Assembly (NCBI RefSeq): GCF_014652275.1
Contig: NZ_BMYM01000002.1
Coordinates: forward strand, 1 to 64,000
Direction: 5' to 3'
DNA length: 64,000 nt
DNA from: Parahalioglobus pacificus
GTDB lineage: Bacteria > Pseudomonadota > Gammaproteobacteria > Pseudomonadales > Halieaceae
The position numbers and the translations under genes are program-made. Below the pieces are notes generated by a model that worked only from the letters and a program-made list of their open reading frames with translations, did not search any database and was not told where the DNA came from. Below are positions 7,547 to 18,999 of this stretch, piece by piece (positions within the stretch are counted from its first letter, which is position 1; each line of letters begins with the position of its first letter).

Positions 7547-9280
7547 ATGCTGAACCGGTTACTGGCCCAATACCGCCGCTATCTGACTAATTACGAATCG
7601 ACACTGGCCTATGCCCTGCTCGGCCTGATCGGCGGTATCGCCTCTGGTCTCATAGTGCTAGCTTTTGAGGTCAGTATTCAGGAGATCGCCCTGCTGTGGG
7701 GTGTTGATGGCAGTGGCGAAGGGTTCGAGTCACTGCCGCGCTGGGCACTGTTTGCCTTACCCGTGGCCGGCGCAGTGGTGCTGGGCGTGGTGTTTTCGTT
7801 TTTGCGGCCCGAGGACCGGGAGACCGGGATAGTGCACGTGCTGAGTCGGATGCACTCGCACTATGGCGTGCTACCCGTTCGGAACGCGATCGTACAGTTC
7901 ATTGCCGGCGCCTTCGCCCTGGCAACCGGCCAATCCGGCGGACGCGAGGGCCCTGGGGTTCATCTGGGCGGCGCCATCAACAGTCAGCTGGGCCAGCGAC
8001 TCGGCCTCCCCAACAATAGCCTCAGGGTGTTGATCGCCTGTGGCACTGCCGGCGGTATCGCAGCCGCATTCAATACGCCGCTGGCGGGCGTCATCTTCGC
8101 CATGGAAGTCATCGTGGCCGAGTACACGGTGGCGGGTTTCTTGCCGGTGATCCTTGCAGCCGTCTCTGCCGCGGCCATCAGTCGTCAGTTTGGCGGTGGC
8201 GCCGCCGAGTTCTCTATGCCACCGGTCACGCTCAACTCGCTGTGGGAAATACCCTATGTGGTACTCCTTGGCGCCTGCTGTGGGGCTGCCATCGCGCTGT
8301 TTATTCGGATTAGCCGGCTCTCTGCGGGATTCTCACATTGGCCGGTGCTGTTGCGCTTCACGCTCGCGGGTTTACTGACAGGCTCGCTGGCCATTATGGT
8401 GCCGCAGATCCTGGGAATCGGGTATGACACTCTGGGTCTCGTCCTTGCCGGCAGACTCAGTCTTGCGCTCTTACTGGCAATCGCCGCCAGCAAGCTAATT
8501 GCCACCGCCTTTAGCGCGGGCATGGGGATGCCCATCGGCCTGATCGGCCCCAGCCTGTTGATCGGTGCCTGTATGGGCGGAGCGCTGGGCACCGTCGGCC
8601 AGGAACTGTTCCCTCAGCTGGCCTCCCAGCCCGCCCTCTATATTATGTTGGGTATGGGGGCCGCCATGGGCGCGGTGCTGTCGGCACCGCTGGCAGCCAT
8701 ACTGGCGATCATCGAGTTAACCCAAACCATCAGTATCGCTATGCCAGCGATGCTCGCCATCGTTACCGCCAACCTAACCAACACGGGCATTTTTCGCCAG
8801 CGATCCGCTCACCAAACGGTATTGCGGCACCTGAAGCGGCAGGTGCCGGATGATCCGCTCAACCAACTGCTGCACCGAACCAATGTCACCAGCAGCATGG
8901 AGATCAGCGTCACGCGAATGGACAGCACTCTCGCCCATACCGCCTTGGACACTTTCCTAAACGCGACGCCCGGCTGGTGTCTGCTGACACGGGATGGCGA
9001 GGACTTGTATCTCGTGAATGGCAACGCCCTGGCGGACTGGCTGCATTCGCAGGGAGAGCCGGATAGCGAGCAGCCAATAGACCTAACCCATGCCGATATT
9101 CGGCGCTGGAGCGTGGTATCGGTCCCCGAACAAGCCACACTACGACAGACTATGGATGCCTTGAAACGCGAAACGGCAGAGGCGGCATTGGTGTACAGTC
9201 GAGGCACGGGAGGCCAGCGAGTACTCCAGGGTATTGTTACCCGAGAAAGCATAGAGCGATTCTCACTGGCAAGGCTTTAG
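7547..9280 (+). CDS. ClC-family chloride channel/transporter with C-terminal CBS region
   Basis: Integral inner-membrane anion channel or H+/Cl- exchanger. The 577 residues contain about ten or more hydrophobic helices. Filter-region motifs are GREGP (in SGGREGPGVHLGGA), AAAFNTPLAGVIFAMEV and GMPIGLIGPSLLIG. The usual first filter motif GSGIP is not present; the aligned stretch reads ETGIV. After the membrane domain, about residues 440-577 form a soluble region with two degenerate CBS-like halves. Start: an ATG at 7547; the frame also allows a TTG at 7517. The substrate ion and whether it is channel or exchanger cannot be told here. Confidence 0.9.
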   Translation: MLNRLLAQYRRYLTNYESTLAYALLGLIGGIASGLIVLAFEVSIQEIALLWGVDGSGEGFESLPRWALFALPVAGAVVLGVVFSFLRPEDRETGIVHVLSRMHSHYGVLPVRNAIVQFIAGAFALATGQSGGREGPGVHLGGAINSQLGQRLGLPNNSLRVLIACGTAGGIAAAFNTPLAGVIFAMEVIVAEYTVAGFLPVILAAVSAAAISRQFGGGAAEFSMPPVTLNSLWEIPYVVLLGACCGAAIALFIRISRLSAGFSHWPVLLRFTLAGLLTGSLAIMVPQILGIGYDTLGLVLAGRLSLALLLAIAASKLIATAFSAGMGMPIGLIGPSLLIGACMGGALGTVGQELFPQLASQPALYIMLGMGAAMGAVLSAPLAAILAIIELTQTISIAMPAMLAIVTANLTNTGIFRQRSAHQTVLRHLKRQVPDDPLNQLLHRTNVTSSMEISVTRMDSTLAHTALDTFLNATPGWCLLTRDGEDLYLVNGNALADWLHSQGEPDSEQPIDLTHADIRRWSVVSVPEQATLRQTMDALKRETAEAALVYSRGTGGQRVLQGIVTRESIERFSLARL

Positions 9281-9347
9281 CGGCCATACACTCAAGACGT
9301 ATCATGCGATACCACGCTGCTGGGAAAACGGGAGACACGCTTCGACA

Positions 9348-9767
9348 ATGCTGTGGCTAAAAGCCTTTCATATCATTTTCGTGGTCTGCTGGTTTGCCGG
9401 CCTGTTTTATCTGCCCCGCATCTTCGTTTACTACGCGGCATCAGAACACGATGAGACGCGCGCTCAACTGGCCGTCATGGCACGCAAGCTCTATCGGTTT
9501 GTCACCCCATTTATGGTGCTGGCGATCGGGTTCGGCCTGGCCATGATGTGGATGAACCCCCAGTACTATCTGGCCGCGACATGGCTCTGGATAAAACTGG
9601 GGGGAGTGGCCTTTCTGGTTGTTTACCATTTCCAATGTGGCCGCTATGTCACCCAGATTAACAATGACCGCAACCGGCACGGGCATGTGTTTTATCGCTT
9701 CTTCAATGAGGTTCCTGTGCTCTTCCTGTTTGCCATTGTCATCCTCGCAGTCCTGAAACCCTTCTAG
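9348..9767 (+). CDS. hemJ: Protoporphyrinogen IX oxidase HemJ
   Basis: Small inner-membrane haem protein that oxidises protoporphyrinogen IX to protoporphyrin IX. The 139 residues have four predicted helices. The N-terminal segment [19 protein letters not shown] carries the conserved His (H8), and [11 protein letters not shown] is a HemJ signature. The distal [14 protein letters not shown] is also typical. It lies 67 bp after the ClC gene and is followed at 89 bp by hemL and then hemB, forming a local tetrapyrrole cluster on one strand. Confidence 0.92.
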   Translation: MLWLKAFHIIFVVCWFAGLFYLPRIFVYYAASEHDETRAQLAVMARKLYRFVTPFMVLAIGFGLAMMWMNPQYYLAATWLWIKLGGVAFLVVYHFQCGRYVTQINNDRNRHGHVFYRFFNEVPVLFLFAIVILAVLKPF

Positions 9768-9856
9768 GTATTGACCAGTTTGGCGACTGGCTATCACGGC
9801 AGCTTGCCACCATAATTTGCGCCCCAACTAAGTACCAACAACCCAAAGGCTCAGCC

Positions 9857-12156
<2,300 letters not shown>

Positions 12157-12169
12157 GCGCAGCAACAGT

Positions 12170-12817
12170 ATGCCCTGGGTACTCCGTATAACTGCCATCG
12201 CACTATTGGCACTGACACCCAAGACCGTTAGCGCGGAATGCAGCTGCTTGTGGAAAGGCAGCTTTGCTGAGGTGCATTGGCAGGTGGACCGGGTAGTGAG
12301 CGGAACAGTTATCGCCACCAAGGGCAACTCCATAGACATGGGCGTAGAGTCTGACCTGCGCGGCGGTGATGCCTTTGACATCATCCGAATCTGGATGAAG
12401 ACCGGTGACTATTGTCGTCCGGATGTAGAAAATTTCCCGCCGGGCACCCGCTGGGTGATGGCACTGCACAAAATTAAGAAACAGGTACCGGGCGGCTTTA
12501 ATCCTGACACACCCAATATCAGCTACGGACGAGTCGGCGACTACAGCTTGTCCAACTGCGGCGGCTTTTGGCTGAGTCGCGTCGATGATGTCGTGACGGG
12601 AAATCTGGTGAACGGCCCACGCTTTGACCATGAGCCCCAAATGACACCGGTGCTAATGGAACTGATTGAAGCTCACGTGATGGGCAGGATCGAAGACGAG
12701 GCCCTGCTTGAAGCGTCACGTGATGACCCTGCCCTGCGCGAGCTAAAGCTGGATACCAAGGCGTTTGTTCGCGGGGACACTGAGCTGGACGCCAACCAAC
12801 CTGGCGGTTCCGAGTAG
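12170..12817 (+). CDS. Secreted Cys-rich protein of unknown function, linked to hemB
   Basis: The ATG at 12170 gives 215 residues with a classic signal peptide (MPWVLRITAIALLAL, probable cleavage after VSA). The mature protein would start ECSCLW. A CxC at the mature N-terminus followed by a beta-rich sequence (VDRVVSGTVIATKG) recalls the netrin/TIMP (NTR) fold, though I cannot confirm this. Further cysteines occur in TGDYCRPD and SLSNCGGFW. The C-terminal 60 residues are acidic and helical. No enzymatic motif is visible. It follows hemB by 13 bp and converges with the Nudix gene. Confidence 0.65.
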   Translation: MPWVLRITAIALLALTPKTVSAECSCLWKGSFAEVHWQVDRVVSGTVIATKGNSIDMGVESDLRGGDAFDIIRIWMKTGDYCRPDVENFPPGTRWVMALHKIKKQVPGGFNPDTPNISYGRVGDYSLSNCGGFWLSRVDDVVTGNLVNGPRFDHEPQMTPVLMELIEAHVMGRIEDEALLEASRDDPALRELKLDTKAFVRGDTELDANQPGGSE

Positions 12818-12828
12818 ACCGACGTGCT

Positions 12829-13443
12829 CTAACGCCATTGGGCCCGCGCTGCGTTCGGCCCTTCCAGAACATCCATTAACTCATCAAGCATGGCCAACGA
12901 CAGGCCCCAGATACGCCTGCCCTCATAAAAGTAACAGGGCAAGGGCAGCTTGATATTGCCACGCTCCCAGACCATGCGCTCTCTGTTGTCTGTATCCAGC
13001 AGAAAGGAGAGCGGAATCCATACCACTTCAGCCACTTCGTAGTTCGGAACGAACTTCACGTCTCGCTGCAGATGAAAGACGAACGCACTGACCGCCATCC
13101 CCAAGACACGGCGGCTAGGACGCGCATTGATGTCCGACAACCGGCCGAGACAGTGATCGTCCGGCGTGAGCGCAAGCCCCACTTCCTCCCGGGTTTCCCT
13201 CAACGCAACTTCGAAGCCATTTTTGTCTGTGGGATCTCTACGCCCACCGGGAAACGCCATATGGCCTGACCAGGGATCGCCTTCGCGCTCTGCACGCTTG
13301 ATCATCAGCACCTGGGTATCGTCACCATGCTCGCGCAATACGATGGCCACCGATGAACGCTTCATCAGCGGCCGCAACAGAGGCTTGCGGACCCGATGTC
13401 GCTGTAGCTGCTCGCGCAGAGTATCTATGTGGGGCGTGCTCAA
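12829..13443 (-). CDS. Nudix hydrolase, CoA pyrophosphatase type (NudL-like)
   Basis: Predicted to hydrolyse the diphosphate of CoA or acyl-CoA. The 204 residues contain a complete Nudix box: GGRRDP, then the glutamate in GFEVAL, then RETREEVGL. The preceding LMIKRAEREGDPWSGHMAFPGG matches the CoA-hydrolase signature that precedes the box in this subfamily. The C-terminal YFYEGRRIWGLSLAMLDELM is also typical. It converges with the hemB-linked gene (11 bp between stops) and is divergent from the ModF-like gene. Exact substrate is inferred from subfamily resemblance. Confidence 0.9.
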   Translation of the reverse strand: MSTPHIDTLREQLQRHRVRKPLLRPLMKRSSVAIVLREHGDDTQVLMIKRAEREGDPWSGHMAFPGGRRDPTDKNGFEVALRETREEVGLALTPDDHCLGRLSDINARPSRRVLGMAVSAFVFHLQRDVKFVPNYEVAEVVWIPLSFLLDTDNRERMVWERGNIKLPLPCYFYEGRRIWGLSLAMLDELMDVLEGPNAARAQWR

Positions 13444-13581
13444 GAGGCGACTCTTTTGACCGGCCGGTAGGGGCTCCGATTAAGCCAGTGATACCGTGCA
13501 GAGACAAGTTGATCGGTCGCCAAACCGTAGCGCCGCGCTTTGGTACACTGCCGCCGCCTCTTTTCTTTGCCTCTATGCCCT

Positions 13582-15069
13582 ATGAGTGACACCTCGACAG
13601 ACACTGCCAACACGTTACTCAGCCTCAAGAATGTCGGGCTGACCTACCGCGCACTGCCGGCGCTCAGGCGCATTGAATGGCGCATTTTCAAGGGGCAGCA
13701 CTGGGCAGTGATCGGAGCCAATGGGGCAGGTAAAACCAGCATCGCTCGCATCGTTAGCGGGCAAGCCAGACATACGGGGCAAGTGACCCTGGACGACGAG
13801 GTGCGCAACAGCGGCGTCAATTATGTCTGTTTCGAGCAAGCCAAGGCGCTGTGTGAACGCGACAGGAAGCTCGATACCGCAGAATTCAGTGCCGATGCCC
13901 AGGACGCGGGAACCCGCGTCATCGACATGCTGGCGTCAAGCGGAGCAAGCGAGCTGGACATAACCGCCCTTTGCCAGCGCGTCGGTATCGACCATATTCT
14001 CAATAGAGGGTTGCGCTTCATCAGTACGGGCGAGATGCGCAAGACCCTGCTCGCCAGCGCCATTCTCGCAAAGCCTGGCCTGCTGCTATTGGACAATCCG
14101 CTGGACGGACTGGACAAGGCGTCGCAAACAACGCTCGCGGCAATCATCGAGGAATTACAGACTGACGGCATGCCCGTTATTGTTTTCTGTCGCCAACCGA
14201 CGGATATACCGACCACCACGACCCATGTGCTGGCAATGTCGAATGGAGAAGTCTTAGCCAGCGGGGAGGCCGAACACGTGCTCGCCCGTCCAGAGGTTGC
14301 CTCCAGTCTCATGCCCCCACTGCCCGAGCTTGGAGCGCTGCCGCCACCCTTCCCACGCTCCTACACGCTGGAGGAGCAAGCGCCCTTGTTGCAGCTGCGA
14401 GACGTTGCAGTGCGCTACGGAGAGCTGCAAGTGCTAGCCGGTGTTAACTGGAGGTTTGCCCGGGGCCAGCACTGTTGCGTCGCTGGCCCCAACGGTTGTG
14501 GCAAGACCACCCTGCTCAGCCTCATCACTGGCGATAATCACAAAGCCTATGGACAGGACATCGAATTGTTCGGCGTGCGTCGTGGCAGCGGCGAGAGTGT
14601 ATGGGATATCAAGCAGAAGTTTGGTCAGGTAGACACCCAACTGCATCTGAACTTTGCGGCTCGCATGCGGGTGATTGAAGTGGTGGTATCTGGCTACTTC
14701 GACTCGCTGGGCTTGTATGACAACTGGGGAGATTCACAGCGCCAGGGGGCGCAGGAATGGCTCAACTGCTTGGGACTGGGGGACATTGCTAACGCCAACT
14801 TCGATGAACTCTCGTTTGGCCTGCAGCGCATGGTTTTGCTAGCGCGGGCAATGGTGAAGTCTCCCGCTATCCTCCTGCTGGACGAACCCACGTTGGGTTT
14901 GGACGGCTATCACCGCGCGTTGATTCTAAGGGCAGTCGACCACATCGCCGCGCACGCCGATACGCAGGTCATTTTTGTCAGTCACTCCGCCGGAGAAATC
15001 CCCCAGTGCATTAACCAGTTCTTGCATTTTGAGCCGGCTGACGCTGGCTTTAACGTCAGCGTGCGATAG
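13582..15069 (+). CDS. ModF-like tandem ABC ATPase
   Basis: Soluble protein with two fused ABC ATPase domains and no membrane part, like E. coli ModF. The 495 residues show Walker A GANGAGKTS and GPNGCGKTT. The signature regions are ISTGEMRKTLL (domain 1) and LSFGLQRMVLL (domain 2). The Walker B regions are LLLLDNPLDGLD and ILLLDEPTLGLD. In domain 1 the usual catalytic Glu after the Walker B Asp is Asn, and the signature is STGE rather than SGGQ, so site 1 is probably weak or inactive. No molybdate transport genes are adjacent, so a molybdenum role is only a family analogy. ATG at 13582. Confidence 0.85.
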   Translation: MSDTSTDTANTLLSLKNVGLTYRALPALRRIEWRIFKGQHWAVIGANGAGKTSIARIVSGQARHTGQVTLDDEVRNSGVNYVCFEQAKALCERDRKLDTAEFSADAQDAGTRVIDMLASSGASELDITALCQRVGIDHILNRGLRFISTGEMRKTLLASAILAKPGLLLLDNPLDGLDKASQTTLAAIIEELQTDGMPVIVFCRQPTDIPTTTTHVLAMSNGEVLASGEAEHVLARPEVASSLMPPLPELGALPPPFPRSYTLEEQAPLLQLRDVAVRYGELQVLAGVNWRFARGQHCCVAGPNGCGKTTLLSLITGDNHKAYGQDIELFGVRRGSGESVWDIKQKFGQVDTQLHLNFAARMRVIEVVVSGYFDSLGLYDNWGDSQRQGAQEWLNCLGLGDIANANFDELSFGLQRMVLLARAMVKSPAILLLDEPTLGLDGYHRALILRAVDHIAAHADTQVIFVSHSAGEIPQCINQFLHFEPADAGFNVSVR

Positions 15070-15104
15070 CGAATGAGTCGCTCAGTCAACCGGCTCAAAA
15101 AGCG

Positions 15105-15542
15105 CTATCGCGTGAATTCCCTGAGGGCCTCACACTCACTGCCTCGACAGTACAACAACCCTCGCTCGGCAGCCGCTCGCGCGGACGCATCATCACCGCT
15201 GGCTGCATAGGTTCTGGCCAATTCCAGGTAGATTTCACCGGAGTCAGCGTCGATACGCTGCGCGCGCTCCAGGTAACTGAGTGCCTGTTCATAGTCGCCA
15301 CGACTACGGGCGGCGGCAGCACGCTCAACCAGACCACCGTAGGCGTCACTGGCATTGGGGTCACGCGCGGGCTCACGTTGTGGAGGTGCGGGTGTACTAG
15401 ATGACGCAGAGGGTGCGGCTTCCGGGCTGGGCGGTGGCGGTGCGGTGGGCGCAGGTTGTTGCCCCGGCAAACTGTACACCGAACACCCGCTGGCAACGGT
15501 TACCATCGCCAGGACCGTTAAGGCCCTAAATGGCTTTATCAT
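15105..15542 (-). CDS. lpoP: TPR lipoprotein, probable PBP1B activator LpoP
   Basis: Outer-membrane lipoprotein of 145 residues. The lipobox VASGC puts the acylated cysteine at residue 20. A long Pro/Ala/Ser-rich linker (about 25-60) follows, and then about two TPR repeats (about 65-140; SRGDYEQALSYLERAQRID is a textbook TPR). It starts 2 bp after the stop of the PBP1B gene on the same strand. In Pseudomonas the TPR lipoprotein LpoP is encoded beside the PBP1B gene and is needed for its activity. The gene pair, lipobox, flexible linker and TPR match that description. The name is assigned by context and architecture, not alignment. Confidence 0.8.
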   Translation of the reverse strand: MIKPFRALTVLAMVTVASGCSVYSLPGQQPAPTAPPPPSPEAAPSASSSTPAPPQREPARDPNASDAYGGLVERAAAARSRGDYEQALSYLERAQRIDADSGEIYLELARTYAASGDDASARAAAERGLLYCRGSECEALREFTR

Positions 15543-15544
15543 TG

Positions 15545-17800
15545 TTAGCTACCCCCACTAAACAAGCGCTGAAACCAGTCTTTCACCGGGTTTGAGCGCG
15601 CCGAGCAATTAGTGCGCTGCACAGGTTCCGACCCAGCAATGAAGGGAAGCATACGAGAGTTCGGGCAGCCCTTACCAGTGCGATAACCCAGTGACTCGTC
15701 GATATAATCCGGCTCAATGCCATTGGGCATGCGGTAGGCCAGCGGCCGCTTGGCAGCGCCGGCCATAAAGTCTGCCCATACCTTCAATGCACCGGAGCTG
15801 CCGGTCAGGCCAGTGCCACCGTTATCATCGCGGCCGATCCAGCTCACGGTCATGAGATCGCCGGAGAAACCAGCAAACCAGGAATCACGGCCATCGTTAG
15901 TGGTACCGGTTTTTCCGGCGACCGCGAAGTCACTGGGCAGGTAGCGGTACACACCGCGGCCCGTACCTTCCTGCACCACCGCACGCATGCCGTATTGCAA
16001 CAGGTGAACCGGTTCTATGCCCACGGTACGCTCGTAGTTCAATACATAACGGGAGAGCGGCTCGCCGTTGGCATCCACGACATCACGAATACTGCGAAGT
16101 GGCTGGCGGAATCCGCCCGCGGCGATGGACTGGTACATCGCCGCCATCATCATTGGCGAGTACTCGCCAGCGCCTAACATCAATGCCGGCACCGCAGGGA
16201 TATCGCCCGTGATACCCAGTCGACGCAGCATGTCGACCACCGTGGGGATACCGAGATTCATGCCCAAACGCGCCGTGGCCAGGTTGTACGAGTTGGCGAG
16301 TGTCTGATAGAGCAACACGTCACCGTGAGGTTGACGATCAAAATTGCGTGGCTCCCAGACCTGGCCATTAGGGCCGGTCACTTCCACACGTTCATCAGAC
16401 AACACCGAGGCCAGGGAATACTGCTGGGGCTGCTCCAGTGCAGCGAGGTAGACCGCAGGTTTGAGCAGAGACCCCGCTGGCCTGCGGGCATCCAGCGCAC
16501 GGTTAAAACCGGCATAGCGTACTCGCCGCCCACCCACTAGCGCAGCAACCTCTCCGTTGTCGAATCGAGTCACCACGCTGGCAGTTTCCAAGCCACCCTC
16601 GGGGTCTATCTGGTTCATTACCCGCGCAGTACTGCGCTCAAGTTGGCGCTGCAGCAGCGGGTCAAAGGTCGTGAAGATACTCAAGCCAAGCGTCGTAAGG
16701 TCCTCGTCACGGTACTGCTGCCTGAGCTGGCGTCGCACCAGGTCAAGGAAGCCCGGGTGTGTATCCCTGACCGTACGATTGCTATTCAGCCCCAGGGGCA
16801 TGGCCTTGGCGATAGTGGCATGCTCAGCGCTAATGACCCCCTGCTCCACCATCACGTTGAGTACCAGATCACGACGCTCAGTGGCGCGCTCTGGATTACG
16901 CAAGGGGTTGTACAGAGAGGGACCTTTGATCATACCTACCAGCAGTGCCTGCTGGTGCAGCCCCAATTGCTCCAATGGCGTATCGAAATAATGCCGTGCC
17001 GCCAGCGCAAAGCCATGGATGGCCCGAGGCCCTTCCTGGCCCAGGTACACTTCGTTGAGGTAGCTCTCGAGTATCTCGGACTTGTCGTAATGCAGCTCCA
17101 GCAGTACCGCCATCACCAGTTCTGTCAGTTTGCGCACGATGGTGCGTTCGGGCGTTAGGTAATAGTTCTTTACCAATTGCTGGGTAATTGTGCTGCCGCC
17201 AGCAACGACCTGACCTGATCTGAAATTGCTCAGGGCCGCCCGGGCGATACCCGTGATGGAAAAGCCCCAGTGATCGTAGAAATGTTGATCTTCGACAGCC
17301 AGCAGAGCACCGGTTAGCGTCTCGGGCACATCCGACAATCTCACCAGAATGCGGTCTTCACCATGGGAGGGATAGATTCCCCCAATTTGCACCGGGTCCA
17401 GGCGCATGAGATCCAGCGATTGTCCCGCGCTGCTCATCGTCTGCACGCGATCACCAGCGATGCTCAGGGATACTCGCTGTGCAGGTTCGCGCTCATTGGG
17501 AAAACTGAATCCGCGCGTATAGATATCAAAGCGTCCGCCCGCGCGGGACACCTGCCCGGGCTGACCTGCGCTGCGCACCTTGCGGTATCCCAGTGCCTCC
17601 AGCTCGTAGGCCAGGTCGTCCGCAGACACCTGGGCGCCCACAAACAATTCCAGGGGCCTCGCGTAAACTTTGGCGGGCAGTTCCCACATTTTGTCGATGA
17701 ACGTAGTGGTGATGCGCGCATCAAGGTAGATAAGTCCCAACAGGCCGATAACGGACAGGGCAAGGACTATTTTGAGCAGGGGGCGTTGGGTACGACTCAT
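15545..17800 (-). CDS. mrcB: Penicillin-binding protein 1B (bifunctional peptidoglycan synthase)
   Basis: Inner-membrane glycosyltransferase/transpeptidase that polymerises and cross-links peptidoglycan. The 751 residues comprise a short cytoplasmic tail, one membrane helix (about 9-27) and a UB2H-like domain (about 50-130). The GT51 domain has catalytic Glu170 in EDQHFYDHWG and the GGSTITQQLVKN motif. The transpeptidase domain has SxxK at S444-LLK447, SYN, and KTGTTND. A cysteine-containing tail follows. It is followed at once by the probable activator gene lpoP. The upstream 175 bp separate it from a divergent kinase gene. Confidence 0.96.
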   Translation of the reverse strand: MSRTQRPLLKIVLALSVIGLLGLIYLDARITTTFIDKMWELPAKVYARPLELFVGAQVSADDLAYELEALGYRKVRSAGQPGQVSRAGGRFDIYTRGFSFPNEREPAQRVSLSIAGDRVQTMSSAGQSLDLMRLDPVQIGGIYPSHGEDRILVRLSDVPETLTGALLAVEDQHFYDHWGFSITGIARAALSNFRSGQVVAGGSTITQQLVKNYYLTPERTIVRKLTELVMAVLLELHYDKSEILESYLNEVYLGQEGPRAIHGFALAARHYFDTPLEQLGLHQQALLVGMIKGPSLYNPLRNPERATERRDLVLNVMVEQGVISAEHATIAKAMPLGLNSNRTVRDTHPGFLDLVRRQLRQQYRDEDLTTLGLSIFTTFDPLLQRQLERSTARVMNQIDPEGGLETASVVTRFDNGEVAALVGGRRVRYAGFNRALDARRPAGSLLKPAVYLAALEQPQQYSLASVLSDERVEVTGPNGQVWEPRNFDRQPHGDVLLYQTLANSYNLATARLGMNLGIPTVVDMLRRLGITGDIPAVPALMLGAGEYSPMMMAAMYQSIAAGGFRQPLRSIRDVVDANGEPLSRYVLNYERTVGIEPVHLLQYGMRAVVQEGTGRGVYRYLPSDFAVAGKTGTTNDGRDSWFAGFSGDLMTVSWIGRDDNGGTGLTGSSGALKVWADFMAGAAKRPLAYRMPNGIEPDYIDESLGYRTGKGCPNSRMLPFIAGSEPVQRTNCSARSNPVKDWFQRLFSGGS

Positions 17801-17917
17801 GAGGCGCGAGTGTACCGCAACTCAGTGTGATCGCAGCGATAGAGAGACCAGAAATCCCAGCCACGAGCCCATCATGCTGACTGGCTGCGCCGCAGCACCA
17901 AGCCCATGACGCAGCGC

Positions 17918-17945
17918 TTTCAAATACCCTGCGGATCAGGATAAT
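17918..17945 (+). promoter_or_regulatory. Candidate promoter of the PfkB kinase gene
   Basis: TTTCAA (17918-17923), a 16-bp spacer and GATAAT (17940-17945), 30 bp before the ATG. It is a moderate sigma70 match in a divergent intergenic region. Confidence 0.4.
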
Positions 17946-17975
17946 GACCCGCTGTTTTACACAGGACACCCCCAC

Positions 17976-18977
17976 ATGAAGAAGTACAAGGTTTACGGCC
18001 TGGGCGCCGCGCTAGTCGATACAGAAATCAAGGTTGATGACCAGGATCTGAATGCCATGGGTGTCGACAAGGGCATGATGACTCTGGTTGATCAGGACCG
18101 GCAGAGTGAGCTTCTCCAACACCTGACGGGCCACATGGTTAAAGCCAGCCACGCCAGCGGCGGTAGTGCGGGGAACTCAATGATCGCCGCCGCCCTGTTT
18201 GGCGCCCCCACGTTCATGACCTGCAAGGTGGCCAACGATGAAGACGGCGCCATCTATCTGGCAGACATGGAGGCTGCAGGGGTCGATCACTGCCTACGGA
18301 ATGGACGTCCCGAAGGCACCACCGGCAAGTGCCTGGTGCTGATCACACCGGATGCCGAGCGCAGCATGAACACTTTCCTCGCGATCTCCGAGAGCCTGTC
18401 GGAGGAGCAGCTGGATCCGCCTGCGATTGAAGATTCCGAGTACCTGTACATCGAGGGCTATCTGGTGACATCACCCACTGGCCGAGCGGCCGCCATACGC
18501 GCACGCGAGATCGCTGAAGCCGCGGGCGTGAAAACGTCTTTGAGCCTGTCTGACCCCGGGATGGTGGAATTCTTCAGAGACGGGCTGGCGGAGATGATAG
18601 GGGGTGGTGTTGATCTCGTTTTCTGCAATGAAGAAGAAGCACTGGGCTGGGGCCAGACCGATGACATGGACAGTGCGATTGAAGCACTGAAAGCTATCGC
18701 CAGACAGTTTGTCATTACTCGCGGCTCTCGCGGCGCACTGGCCTTTGACGGCGAAGCCTTGCACGAAATCCCCGCGCATCAGGTTCAAGCCGTAGATACC
18801 AACGGCGCGGGCGATATGTTTGCCGGCGCTTTCCTATACAGTGTCACGCGTGGTGAGGACTTCCCCACTGCGGGCCGCTTCGCCAGCCTGGCCGCCGGGA
18901 AAGTCGTATCACGCTACGGGCCGCGCCTGCCCGCCGAGGATCACCCGGCGCTGCGAGCAAGCTTCTTTGGCGACTAA
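17976..18977 (+). CDS. PfkB-family carbohydrate/adenosine kinase
   Basis: Ribokinase-fold kinase of 333 residues. The N-terminal GLGAALVDTEIKV, the substrate-site GGSAGNSMIAAALFG and the C-terminal anion-hole/catalytic motif DTNGAGDMFAGAFLY (catalytic Asp at about 278) define the family. The combination resembles proteins annotated as adenosine kinase in gammaproteobacteria, so the substrate is probably adenosine or another nucleoside, but sequence alone does not fix it. It is divergent from the PBP1B gene and convergent with the serine-hydrolase-like gene. Confidence 0.85.
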   Translation: MKKYKVYGLGAALVDTEIKVDDQDLNAMGVDKGMMTLVDQDRQSELLQHLTGHMVKASHASGGSAGNSMIAAALFGAPTFMTCKVANDEDGAIYLADMEAAGVDHCLRNGRPEGTTGKCLVLITPDAERSMNTFLAISESLSEEQLDPPAIEDSEYLYIEGYLVTSPTGRAAAIRAREIAEAAGVKTSLSLSDPGMVEFFRDGLAEMIGGGVDLVFCNEEEALGWGQTDDMDSAIEALKAIARQFVITRGSRGALAFDGEALHEIPAHQVQAVDTNGAGDMFAGAFLYSVTRGEDFPTAGRFASLAAGKVVSRYGPRLPAEDHPALRASFFGD

Positions 18978-18999
18978 AGCGTGAGTAATCTTGTGAGCG

